DNA from: Flavobacteriales bacterium TMED96
GTDB lineage: Bacteria > Bacteroidota > Bacteroidia > Flavobacteriales > Flavobacteriaceae
Direction: 5' to 3'
NCBI GenBank assembly: GCA_002171475.2
Contig: NHEX02000020.1
Span: 30,901 to 67,069, forward strand
Length of the DNA: 36,169 bases
Positions 20,127-28,930 of this stretch are shown here, piece by piece (the first letter of the stretch is position 1; each line of letters starts with the position of its first letter). Under the pieces are notes generated by a model. The model saw only the letters and a program-made list of their open reading frames with translations, made no database searches and was not told the DNA's origin. A program made the translations under genes and the position numbers.

Positions 20127-20597
20127 CTATTTTTTTGTTGTTTCCAATAAAAATTTGTTAATCAAGAAGAATTCCCAACCTCTGCTTTTAAGTGCATTTA
20201 CAAATCTTCTTTTTCTTGAACTCAAGTCTAGTTTTGATCTATTAACCCATTCTTTTTTTGCCATTTTATTAAAAACTGAAGTATACTCGTTTTCGGGTAT
20301 TTTTTTTAAAGCTTTATCAATTATGGACTTATCAATTGACTTACACTTTAGATGATAGCTGATTTTAATTTTTCCCCATTTATTATTTCTAAACTTTCCA
20401 ATTGCATATTCGTAGGAAAATCGATTATTATCGAAATATTTTTTTTTAGCAAGTTCGTAAAGTATTGATTTTTTCATTTTTTCTGTTACCTCTAAGTCAA
20501 CTAATTTTTTCTCCACCTCAGATTTACATCTTTCCTGATATCTACAATACCTTTCAACTTTGCTTAATATTTCAGTAATTTTTTTTTCTTCTTTCAT
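20127..20597 (-). CDS. recX: Regulatory protein RecX
   Basis: VERYCRYQERCKSEVEKKLVDLEV...LAKKKYFDNNRFSYEYAIGKFRNNKWGKIKISYHLKCKSI. ATG at 20597 preferred, because the track start at 20633 lies inside a perfect palindrome. Confidence 0.9.
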   Translation of the reverse strand: MKEEKKITEILSKVERYCRYQERCKSEVEKKLVDLEVTEKMKKSILYELAKKKYFDNNRFSYEYAIGKFRNNKWGKIKISYHLKCKSIDKSIIDKALKKIPENEYTSVFNKMAKKEWVNRSKLDLSSRKRRFVNALKSRGWEFFLINKFLLETTKK

Positions 20598-20609
20598 TTT
20601 TATAAACAA

Positions 20610-20641
20610 AAAGTGCGATGCCATTAATGGCATCGCACTTT
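20610..20641 (-). terminator. 32-bp perfect palindrome, likely intrinsic terminator/attenuator between the RNase E/G gene and recX
   Basis: AAAGTGCGATGCCATTAATGGCATCGCACTTT is its own reverse complement. On the minus strand it starts 3 nt after the RNase E/G stop and ends in a short T tract (CACTTTTTGTTT). Confidence 0.8.
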
Positions 20642-20644
20642 AAT

Positions 20645-22198
20645 TCAAATTCTCAAAGATCTGTTTTTTTCGTCTCTAAATTTATATTGCAAATACTGGT
20701 AGGCATCTCTTGGAATTATAGTAATTCTTCGTTTAAATTTTATCCACCATTTAAATTTAATAGATGCAACGCCTTGTGTTAAGTATGCTGCAACAAAAGG
20801 GTGAACATGTAAGTAAATCCTCTTCTTATTATTCTTAGGATGATTTAATATACTATTTAATTCAGATTTCATTTTATCTATCAAAATTATAGGAGCTTCA
20901 ACTTCATTACTTTGATTCGGATTAGGTTCCATAGTTTTAATGTTTAGTTCTGGTCTAACCCTCTGCCTAGTTACTTGTATAAGTCCAAATTTAGATGGAG
21001 GAAGAATTTTATGTTTTGTTCTGTCTTTACTCATTTCTTCCTTCAAGTGAGTGAAAAGCTTTTTTCTGTTTTCACTAGATGATAAATCAATAAAATCAAT
21101 AACAATTATTCCACCCATGTCTCTTAACCGCAGTTGTCTAGCAATTTCAGTAGCAGAAATCATATTAACTTCTAAAGCAGTATCTTCCTGACTCTTTTCT
21201 TTGTTAGATCTGTTGCCACTATTTACATCTATTACATGCAATGCTTCGGTATGTTCTATTACCAAATAAGCCCCTTTTTTCATAGAGACTGTTTTCCCAA
21301 AAGAAGTCTTTATCTGTCTTTCAATTCCAAATTTTTCAAAAATAGGAAGCGAATCTTTGTAAAGACTCACGATACTACTTTTTTTGGGAGCAATAGAATC
21401 TAAGTATTCTTTTACTTCTTGCAAAAGCATTTTATCGTCTACATAAATACCTTTAAAAGAGTCATCAAAAATATCTCTCAATATGGATGATGTTCTATTT
21501 ATTTCACTTAAAACTTTATGAGGACATTTGTTTATATTACGAATACTTTTACAAAGTTTTTTCCACCTATTGACTAGATTTTGCAAATCAGAATCTAATT
21601 CAGCAACTTTTTTATCTTGAGCAACTGTTCTTATAATAACACCAAAATTTTTAGGTTTAATGCTATTTACCAGTCTTTTAAGACGAGTCCTTTCCTCTTT
21701 ACTTTCAATTTTTTGAGATATTGAAACCCTATCCGAAAATGGAATTAACACCATATATCTTCCAGCTAAAGAAATCTCACATGATATTCTTGGTCCTTTA
21801 GTTGAAATGGGTTCTTTAATTATTTGGGCCAAAATAAATTGGTTCGGTTTGAGTAAGTCTAAAACCTTACCATTTTTTTCTATATCTTTTTCTTTTACAA
21901 AATTATTAAGCATGTAGTTATTTATCTTACCAGAATTTACAAACTTAACAAACTTTAAAAGAGATAGAAGTTGAGGTCCCAAGTCATGATAGTGAAGAAA
22001 TCCGTTTTTTTCATGGCCAATATTTACGAAGGCAGCATTCAGTCCAGAAATTGGTTTTTTTACTCTAGCAAAAAAAATGTCGCCAACGGAAAATTTATTG
22101 TTATCAGTTTCTGTATTAAATTCAATTAGTTTGCCCTCATTTAATAAGGCAAAATCAACAGCAGAAGAATTTGATCGTATTATCAATTCTTTATTCAC
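20645..22198 (-). CDS. rng: Ribonuclease E/G
   Basis: 517 aa; MNKELIIRSNSSAVDFALLNEGKLIEFNTE, S1-like FFARVKKPISGLNAAFVNIGHEKNGFLHYHDLGP, VIDVNSGNRS, IVIDFIDLSSSENRKKL, LIQVTRQRVRPEL. Confidence 0.96.
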   Translation of the reverse strand: MNKELIIRSNSSAVDFALLNEGKLIEFNTETDNNKFSVGDIFFARVKKPISGLNAAFVNIGHEKNGFLHYHDLGPQLLSLLKFVKFVNSGKINNYMLNNFVKEKDIEKNGKVLDLLKPNQFILAQIIKEPISTKGPRISCEISLAGRYMVLIPFSDRVSISQKIESKEERTRLKRLVNSIKPKNFGVIIRTVAQDKKVAELDSDLQNLVNRWKKLCKSIRNINKCPHKVLSEINRTSSILRDIFDDSFKGIYVDDKMLLQEVKEYLDSIAPKKSSIVSLYKDSLPIFEKFGIERQIKTSFGKTVSMKKGAYLVIEHTEALHVIDVNSGNRSNKEKSQEDTALEVNMISATEIARQLRLRDMGGIIVIDFIDLSSSENRKKLFTHLKEEMSKDRTKHKILPPSKFGLIQVTRQRVRPELNIKTMEPNPNQSNEVEAPIILIDKMKSELNSILNHPKNNKKRIYLHVHPFVAAYLTQGVASIKFKWWIKFKRRITIIPRDAYQYLQYKFRDEKNRSLRI

Positions 22199-22309
22199 AT
22201 CGATTATTTTATGACGTACAAACGTCGATTAAACAAATTTTTTATTTTACGGTTTTGACTTTTATAGCCAAACTTTCAAAGAACGGTCAAGTTTAAAGTG
22301 ATTCTAGCA

Positions 22310-22399
22310 CTATTTCTTTTTGTGTCGATTAGCTCTTCTTCTTTTTTTTCTTTTGTGAGTTGCTACCTTGTGTCTCTTTCTTTTTTTACCACTTGGCAT
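22310..22399 (-). CDS. 29-aa highly basic small protein (candidate ribosome-associated protein)
   Basis: Manual translation, stop checked: MPSGKKRKRHKVATHKRKKRRRANRHKKK*. 11 bp after the HU stop on the same strand; below the ORF-track length cutoff. Confidence 0.75.
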   Translation of the reverse strand: MPSGKKRKRHKVATHKRKKRRRANRHKKK

Positions 22400-22410
22400 A
22401 TTAAATATTT

Positions 22411-22698
22411 CTATAAAGTTACTTTAGATTTTACAGCATTTACAAACTCTCTAGAGGGCTTGAATGCAGGTATATTGTGCTCTGGAATAATTACAGCAGT
22501 ATTTTTTGATATGTTTCTACCAGTTTTCTTAGCACGTTTTTTAATAATGAAACTACCAAATCCCCTTAAATAAACATTATTACCACTTTCGAGCGAATCT
22601 TTAATTTCCTCCATAAATTTTTCAATAGTAATCTGAACGTCGCTTTTGTCAATTCCCAATTGTTGTGTAATATTAGAAACTATTTCTGCCTTTGTCAT
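22411..22698 (-). CDS. HU family DNA-binding protein
   Basis: 95 aa; MTKAEIVSNITQQLGIDKSDVQITIEKFMEEIKDSLESGNNVYLRGFGSFIIKKRAKKTGRNISKNTAVIIPEHNIPAFKPSREF. Confidence 0.98.
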   Translation of the reverse strand: MTKAEIVSNITQQLGIDKSDVQITIEKFMEEIKDSLESGNNVYLRGFGSFIIKKRAKKTGRNISKNTAVIIPEHNIPAFKPSREFVNAVKSKVTL

Positions 22699-22732
22699 AT
22701 TATTTTATTTATGGTTAATTAATTTCTGTTGG

Positions 22733-22740
22733 CAAATATA
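22733..22740 (-). promoter_or_regulatory. Putative -7 box (TATATTTG on the minus strand) upstream of HU
   Basis: CAAATATA on the plus strand, exact reverse complement of TATATTTG, 34 bp upstream of the HU start. Confidence 0.45.
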
Positions 22741-22802
22741 AAAATAATAATCACAATGATTGATTTTGGTATTATTTTATTATAATAGATAATATTTTTT
22801 TG

Positions 22803-23841
22803 ATGAAATTTTCTTCAAAGTTATTTTACTGGTACCAAAAAAATAAAAGGGATTTACCTTGGAGAGAAACAAAAGACCCATATAAAATTTGGATTTCAGA
22901 AGTAATACTTCAGCAAACAAGAGTAAATCAAGGTCTACCATACTACATAAAATTTTTGGAAAAGTATCCCTCTTTAAATGAATTATCTCTGGCAAAAGAA
23001 AAGGAAGTATTGCTGCTATGGCAAGGATTAGGGTATTATAAAAGGGCGATTAACCTTTTAGAATCAGCTAAAAAAATTGCTAAAACAAACAATGGAGTTT
23101 TTCCAAATAAATTCAATGATATTTTAAAAATTAAAGGAGTTGGAGATTATACGGCTAGTGCCATATCGTCTATATGTTTTAATGAAAAAGAAGTAGTTGT
23201 AGATGGTAATGTTTTTAGGTTTATATCAAGATTATTCGGAATCAAAAGAGATATAACTTTAAAGTCCACATTCGTTTTTTTTAAGAAAAAATTAAAGTTA
23301 TTAATTGAAAATTCAGACCCCGGGGATTTTAATCAGGCTTTAATGGAATTCGGAGCACTGCAATGTTTACCTAATAAACCGCTTTGCTATTCTTGTATTT
23401 TTAAATTAGAATGCAAGGCATATCTTATGAACGATATCAAATCGTATCCTCAAAAAAAAAATGAAAAAATTTAAAAAAGAAAGATTTTTTAATTACATCG
23501 TTATATCAAGTAATAAAAAACTGATCTTTAGAAAAAGAGTGGGAACAGATATTTGGAAAAACCTTTATGAATTCCCTTTAATTGAGGGTAAACATTCCAA
23601 TTTGAGTCAAATAGTTAACAAAAAAGAATTTAATGTTTTAACCAATAAAATGAAAAAACCACCAAGATTTTTGCAAGTAATAGATGTAAAACATATCCTT
23701 ACCCACCAGATATTAAAAATTAAATTTTGGATTTTTGACTCAGAGGGTTGTCTCAATAATACACTTTCTATTAATGAAATTATAGATTTACCTAAGCCGG
23801 CCGTAATTTCTGACTTTATTAATAAACATTTAAAGTCATAA
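22803..23841 (+). pseudogene. mutY: A/G-specific adenine glycosylase MutY, split by a frame offset at an A10 run (23452-23461)
   Basis: ORF 22803-23474 has the HhH-GPD core (DLPWRETKDPYKIWISEVILQQTRVNQGLPYYIKF, LKIKGVGDYTASAISSICF, LMEFGALQCLPNKPLCYSCIFKLECKAY). ORF 23461-23841 has the C-terminal NUDIX-like domain (KKERFFNYIVISSNKKLIFRKRVGTDIWKNLYEFPLIEGK). They are one frame apart and meet at the A10 run. Confidence 0.85.
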
Positions 23842-23851
23842 CAAGATTTCT

Positions 23852-23859
23852 TATATTTG
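23852..23859 (+). promoter_or_regulatory. Putative -7 box (TATATTTG) upstream of ssb
   Basis: Exact TAnnTTTG match 16 bp before the ssb ATG at 23876. Confidence 0.45.
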
Positions 23860-23875
23860 ATTTTAAATTATATTT

Positions 23876-24280
23876 ATGAGTGGTTCTTTAAATAAAGTAA
23901 TGTTAATAGGAAACCTTGGTGATGATGTAAAGATTCACCATTTTGAAGGTGGAGGTTCGATAGGTCGTTTCCCATTAGCAACAAATGAATCTTATACAAA
24001 AAAGGATACAGGAGAAAAAATTACAGAAACGGAGTGGCATAATATAGTTGTAAGAAATAAAGCCGCAGAAATTTGTTTAAAATATCTTAGCAGAGGAGAT
24101 AGAATTTATATAGAGGGAAAAATTAAAACACGAAAATGGAAAGCTGAAGATGGAGGTGACAGATATACCACTGAAATAAATGTTGATCAATTCACATTTT
24201 TGACAACTAAAAAGAATTCAGAACCTCAAAACACTATAAATGATGAATCAAATCCAGAAAATCAAGATTTACCCTTCTAA
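23876..24280 (+). CDS. ssb: Single-stranded DNA-binding protein
   Basis: 134 aa; SLNKVMLIGNLGDDVKIHHFEGGGSIGRFPLATNESY, ETEWHNIVVRNKAAEICLKYLSRGDRIYIEGKIKTRKW, acidic tail ending DLPF. Confidence 0.98.
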   Translation: MSGSLNKVMLIGNLGDDVKIHHFEGGGSIGRFPLATNESYTKKDTGEKITETEWHNIVVRNKAAEICLKYLSRGDRIYIEGKIKTRKWKAEDGGDRYTTEINVDQFTFLTTKKNSEPQNTINDESNPENQDLPF

Positions 24281-24306
24281 TCTAATTACATAACATAGTA
24301 ATAAAC

Positions 24307-25575
24307 TTGCTAACCTCAATTATTTTAATTCAGTCAATTACATTATTCTTCTTATTGATTTGCTCTGCGGTTATTTCGGGAGCCGAAGTAGCTTTTTTCT
24401 CAATTTCTACAACCCAATTAGATTCAATACAAGATAATTACTCTAAAGAAAAGGTTTTGATTGAAAAATTACTTAAAAAACCCAAAAGACTCTTAGCAAC
24501 AATTCTTGTTGCAAATAACTTTATAAACATTGCTTTAGTTCTTTTATTTTCAAACATCAGTCAGATATATTTATCTACAATCGACAATCATCTTTTAAGT
24601 CTACTTATAGAGGTTGTAGTAATTTCTTTTATTATTTTAATTTTTGGTGAAATTTTACCAAAGATATTTGCCAACAGGAATAATTTGGTATTTGCAAGAT
24701 TTACAGCATTTATTATTTTCAGATTAGATAAGTTTTTGTTATTTATTATTACTATTCCCATGAGTTTTATAACAAATATAATTGAAAAAAGATTTGGTCA
24801 AAAAGGAGGTAATTTTTCTGTCGATGAATTATCAAAAGCTTTGGAACTAACAAAACAAAATGATACGACAGAAGAAGAGGAAAAAATTTTAAGAGGGATA
24901 GTAAACTTTGGGAATATCGAAATTAGCCAGGTAATGTGTCCAAGAGTTGATATTTTTGCATTATCGTCTAATTTATCTCTGGATAAAGTTTTACCAAGGT
25001 TAATTGATAATGGATTTTCTAGAATACCAGTATTTGAAAATCAGCTTGATAATATTATTGGAATTCTGTATGTTAAAGATCTTTTACCGCATATAAAAGG
25101 CGAAAATTTTAACTGGATATCAATTCTAAGACCCGCTTATTTTGTTCCTGAAAACAAAAAATTAGATGATTTACTCAAAGAGTTTAAATCAAAAAAAATG
25201 CACATTGCAATGGTTGTTGATGAGTATGGGGGGACGTCTGGATTGGTCACACTAGAGGATTTAATTGAAGAAATTGTCGGAGATATATCTGATGAATTTG
25301 ACTATGAAGATGTAGAATATTCTAAAATTGATAATAGTGTATATTTATTTGATGCAAAAATCAGCTTAAATGACTTCTATAGAATATCTAAAATTTCATC
25401 GATTGATAATTTTGAAAAAAGAAGAGGGGAAGCCGAAACTTTAGGAGGTTTTTTAACTGAAATTACACAAAGACTTCCAAGAATAAGAGAAAAAATATCA
25501 TTTGAAAAAATTCAATTTACAATCGAATCGGTTGACAAAAAAAGAATTAAAAGAGTTAAAGTCAAGCTATCATGA
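24307..25575 (+). CDS. gldE: Gliding motility-associated protein GldE (CorC/HlyC-type CBS protein)
   Basis: 422 aa; CNNM-like TM domain, CBS pair (MCPRVDIFALSSNLSLDKVLPRLIDNGFSRIPVFE...VDEYGGTSGLVTLEDLIEEIVGDISDEFD), transporter-associated domain; between ssb and gldD. Probable TTG start. Confidence 0.92.
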   Translation: MLTSIILIQSITLFFLLICSAVISGAEVAFFSISTTQLDSIQDNYSKEKVLIEKLLKKPKRLLATILVANNFINIALVLLFSNISQIYLSTIDNHLLSLLIEVVVISFIILIFGEILPKIFANRNNLVFARFTAFIIFRLDKFLLFIITIPMSFITNIIEKRFGQKGGNFSVDELSKALELTKQNDTTEEEEKILRGIVNFGNIEISQVMCPRVDIFALSSNLSLDKVLPRLIDNGFSRIPVFENQLDNIIGILYVKDLLPHIKGENFNWISILRPAYFVPENKKLDDLLKEFKSKKMHIAMVVDEYGGTSGLVTLEDLIEEIVGDISDEFDYEDVEYSKIDNSVYLFDAKISLNDFYRISKISSIDNFEKRRGEAETLGGFLTEITQRLPRIREKISFEKIQFTIESVDKKRIKRVKVKLS

Positions 25576-26129
25576 AAAACTTTTTAATTTTACTTTTTTT
25601 ATTTGCTTTGATTATGTACTGCACTGGTGAACCAATTAGGCCAAAGCCAAAATCAATGTTAAATTTAAAATACCCCAATCCCACTTACATTATGAAAAAA
25701 TCAAGGTGCTCTTTCTCATTTAAAATTAATAGCTATAGTAGTTTTGTAACTACAGATAAATGCAATTATCAAATAATATATCCAAATTTAAAAGGGACTA
25801 TATACTTGACCTATAGAAAAGTCAATAATAATTTTGATTCACTATTGTCAGATGCATATAGCATACCTTTAAAACACGCAAGGAAAGCTGTTAGAATACC
25901 AGAGAAAGCTTATGTCAATAATACAAATAAGACATATGGTTCTATATTTCAGATAGTGGGTAACGCCGCTTCTCAAGTACAATTTTTTTTAACAGATAGC
26001 TTGAATCACTTTATTTTTGGGGCTTTATATTTTTACAAAAAACCAAATTATGATTCAATAATGCCAGCTATAAATTATATAGGAGAAGATATATCAAAAT
26101 TAATGGAGTCTTTAAAGTGGACCGATTAA
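25572..26129 (+). CDS. gldD: Gliding motility lipoprotein GldD
   Basis: Lipobox LIMYC; RPKPKSMLNLKYPNPTY, LKGTIYLTYRKV, VGNAASQVQFFLTDSLNHFIFGALYFYKKPNYDSIMPAINYI; overlaps the gldE stop. Confidence 0.92.
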   Translation: MKNFLILLFLFALIMYCTGEPIRPKPKSMLNLKYPNPTYIMKKSRCSFSFKINSYSSFVTTDKCNYQIIYPNLKGTIYLTYRKVNNNFDSLLSDAYSIPLKHARKAVRIPEKAYVNNTNKTYGSIFQIVGNAASQVQFFLTDSLNHFIFGALYFYKKPNYDSIMPAINYIGEDISKLMESLKWTD

Positions 26130-26158
26130 AATTTAAATAATTAATTAAATCTATTTGT

Positions 26159-27073
26159 TTGAGAGTTTTCGTAAACCTTTTTCCTTTGTGGGTAATTCTT
26201 TTTTCAGTTCTAGCCTTATTAAATCCACAATTATTTAATTGGTTCAGTGGTAATTTAATCACTTATGGATTAGGAATAATTATGCTTGGAATGGGATTAA
26301 CACTTAAAGTCAATGATTTTAAAATTTTGTATGAAAATCCAGGATGGACTATTATTGGAGTACTAACTCAATTTTCAATTATGCCCTTTTTGGGATGGAC
26401 AATTTCTAAAATTTTTGATCTGCCTGATTTTTTTGCTGTTGGATTGATTTTAGTTTCATGTTGTCCAGGTGGGACTGCATCCAATGTGATAGCATACCTA
26501 TCAAATTTAAATGTTGCATTTTCTGTTAGTATGACTTTTATTTCAACTGTTACAGGAGTCATTTTAACTCCACTTTTGATATCAAATATATCAGGAGAAT
26601 TAATAAATGTTGATTTAATAGGTCTTGTATTAAGCGCAATAAAGGTTGTTTTATTACCAGTTTTTTTAGGGTTAGTTGTAAGTAAATATTTACCATCCTT
26701 TACAAAAAAAATGATAATCTATTCACCATCAGTTTCGGTTGTATTAATAGTATTAATAGTAGCAAGTATTATCGGTGAAGGAAAAGAAATTATTTTACAG
26801 TCAGGGATAAATCTAATAATTTCTGTTATGACTTTACATCTTTTAGGATTTACACTTGGATATACTATAAGTTTTATCTTTCTAAGAGATAAAAAATTAT
26901 CGAAAACAATTTGTATTGAAATTGGTATGCAAAACTCTGGACTAGGCGTCGTATTAGCAAAAGAAAATTATATTAACCCCTCAACAGCGATACCTTCGGC
27001 AATATCAAGTTTGGTTCATTCTATATACGGAAGTATATTTGTTTCGATTTTCAAGGAACCTAAAAATACGTAA
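26159..27073 (+). CDS. Bile acid:sodium symporter (BASS) family protein
   Basis: 304 aa; GLGIIMLGMGLTLKVNDFK, LILVSCCPGGTASNVIAYLSNLNVAFSVSMT, CIEIGMQNSGLGVVLA. Probable TTG start. Confidence 0.92.
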   Translation: MRVFVNLFPLWVILFSVLALLNPQLFNWFSGNLITYGLGIIMLGMGLTLKVNDFKILYENPGWTIIGVLTQFSIMPFLGWTISKIFDLPDFFAVGLILVSCCPGGTASNVIAYLSNLNVAFSVSMTFISTVTGVILTPLLISNISGELINVDLIGLVLSAIKVVLLPVFLGLVVSKYLPSFTKKMIIYSPSVSVVLIVLIVASIIGEGKEIILQSGINLIISVMTLHLLGFTLGYTISFIFLRDKKLSKTICIEIGMQNSGLGVVLAKENYINPSTAIPSAISSLVHSIYGSIFVSIFKEPKNT

Positions 27074-28263
27074 TGTCATTAAAGAAAGTTGTAATTGTTG
27101 GAGCTAAAAGAACACCAATAGGATCTTTCATGGGATCTTTATCTCGGACCTCGGCCACCTTAATTGGTTCAAAATCTATTGAGGCCGCGATAAAATCAAT
27201 TTCATTAAAACCTACCCTTATTGATGAAGTTTACTTTGGGAATGTCCTTCAAGCTGGCGTAGGGCAAGCACCAGCAAGACAAGCCGCAATTTTTGCCGGT
27301 GTTTCAAAGAAAGTCCCCTGTACCACAATTAATAAGGTTTGCTCATCGGGAATGAAAAGTATTTCAATTGCTGCTCAATCAATAGCTCTTGGTGAAAATA
27401 ATGTTGTTGTTGCAGGAGGAATGGAAAACATGAGCATGTCTCCCCATTATTTAAATTTAAGAAGAGGAGTAAAATTTGCAGAAACAAAATTAAATGATGT
27501 GCTGGAAATAGATGGATTAATGGATCCCTTTCACAATAAATTAATGGGAGTATATGCTGAGAAAACTGCAGAAAAATTTGGAATATCTAGATTGCAACAA
27601 GACAAATATTGTAAAGAGTCCTATTTGAAAAGTCAAAATGCTTGGAAGAAAGGGTTTTTTAACAATGAAATCTGTGAAATAAAAATTAAGGATTCAAAAG
27701 GGGAAGAAATTAATTTTAAAAAAGATGAGGAATGCTTTAATGTAAATTTTGATAAAATAAAAAGTTTGAAATCACCTTTTTTAAAAGATGGTACTGTTAC
27801 AGCGGCTAATGCTTCATCTATAAATGACGGTGCGGCAGCTTTAATTTTAATGTCAGAAAAAAAAGCAAAAGAGCTTAATTTGAGACCATTGGCTGAAATT
27901 ATTTCATATGCAGATGCATCAAATGATCCTAAGTGGTTTACTACAGCTCCATCTAAAGTTTTGCCCATTGCGTTAAAAAGAGCAAATTTAGATTTATCAC
28001 AAATAGATCTTTTGGAAATCAATGAAGCTTTTTCTGTTGTTGCACTGGTAAATTTAAAAATCTTGGGAATAAATCCCGATATTGTAAATATAAATGGAGG
28101 AGCAGTTTCTTTAGGTCACCCATTGGGGTGTTCTGGTGCGAGAATTGTTGTCACTCTTATTAATGCATTAAATCAGAGAAATTTAAAGAGGGGAGCGGCA
28201 ATAATTTGTAATGGAGGAGGAGGAGCTTCCGCGATTATAATTGAAAGCAAAAATAATGAATAA
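27073..28263 (+). CDS. Acetyl-CoA C-acetyltransferase / thiolase
   Basis: 396 aa; VIVGAKRTPIGSFMGSLS, INKVCSSGMKSISIAAQSI active site, INEAFSVVALVN, NGGAVSLGHPLGCSGARI, ICNGGGGASAIIIE. Confidence 0.97.
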   Translation: MSLKKVVIVGAKRTPIGSFMGSLSRTSATLIGSKSIEAAIKSISLKPTLIDEVYFGNVLQAGVGQAPARQAAIFAGVSKKVPCTTINKVCSSGMKSISIAAQSIALGENNVVVAGGMENMSMSPHYLNLRRGVKFAETKLNDVLEIDGLMDPFHNKLMGVYAEKTAEKFGISRLQQDKYCKESYLKSQNAWKKGFFNNEICEIKIKDSKGEEINFKKDEECFNVNFDKIKSLKSPFLKDGTVTAANASSINDGAAALILMSEKKAKELNLRPLAEIISYADASNDPKWFTTAPSKVLPIALKRANLDLSQIDLLEINEAFSVVALVNLKILGINPDIVNINGGAVSLGHPLGCSGARIVVTLINALNQRNLKRGAAIICNGGGGASAIIIESKNNE

Positions 28264-28663
28264 TAGATTTTTATTTTCTTTATTAATAATAGCTCAATTT
28301 TCATTTACTCAAGAAGTTGACTTTGATAATTTTATTAAAAGTTATGAGTTAAAAGTAACTTCAGATATTGTATTTAAATCATTGAATAATGAAATTGACG
28401 AACTTAATTTAAGTTTTGAATCTCAGCAATGGCCAGTTGAAATTTTAAAATATGTTTTAAAAGAACTCAGGGAAAACCCTATCATATCGTCTAAAATAAC
28501 TGTTCAATTTATAATTGAACATTCCAATAAATCAAAACTGATAAAAATTCCTGTTCCTGTAAAAGAAAAATATATTATAGCATTTAGATCTGAAGTTGGG
28601 TTTAGGGATAACTACGTTGAATTTCTCTCTGACACATACGATTTTATAATGGAAAGATTATGA
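28256..28663 (+). CDS. Hypothetical exported protein
   Basis: MNNRFLFSLLIIAQFSFTQEVDF signal-peptide-like start; overlaps the thiolase stop; family not recognised. Confidence 0.7.
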   Translation: MNNRFLFSLLIIAQFSFTQEVDFDNFIKSYELKVTSDIVFKSLNNEIDELNLSFESQQWPVEILKYVLKELRENPIISSKITVQFIIEHSNKSKLIKIPVPVKEKYIIAFRSEVGFRDNYVEFLSDTYDFIMERL

Positions 28664-28930
28664 TTGACAGTATTCTTCGCTAATCTTAAATTTGTTATAA
28701 ATGCCTTCGTTAACTTCTCCACTGCTCCTATTATCCGGCACATAATAGATAGTTTGATTGATTCCTGTGCCGCCAAATTGATTAAAGTCATCGGAATCAA
28801 ATATAAAGTAGTATCGATCTTCAATAACTACTTTATCAATTATTACACCGCATCTGTCTTCTTTTTCACACGCTAATAAAGCAAAAGCAAAGATTGGAAT
28901 GATAATTATAAAGTTCTTAAAATTACTCAT
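28658..28930 (-). CDS. Small hypothetical lipoprotein
   Basis: 90 aa; lipobox MSNFKNFIIIIPIFAFALLAC; starts inside the end of the upstream phosphatase gene, consistent with translational coupling. Confidence 0.75.
   Translation of the reverse strand: MSNFKNFIIIIPIFAFALLACEKEDRCGVIIDKVVIEDRYYFIFDSDDFNQFGGTGINQTIYYVPDNRSSGEVNEGIYNKFKISEEYCQS

Noticed and set aside
20598-20633. Upstream extension of recX (MPLMASHFLFIK...)
   Set aside because: The extension lies inside the 32-bp palindrome that looks like the terminator of the preceding gene; ATG at 20597 is more plausible.
22298-22573. 91-aa plus-strand ORF
   Set aside because: Antisense to HU and the small basic ORF; the minus-strand products are far better supported.
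27633-28022. 129-aa minus-strand ORF
   Set aside because: Antisense to the thiolase gene; no recognisable motif.
28664-28876. 70-aa plus-strand ORF
   Set aside because: Antisense to the small lipoprotein, which has a clear lipobox and a coupled start.
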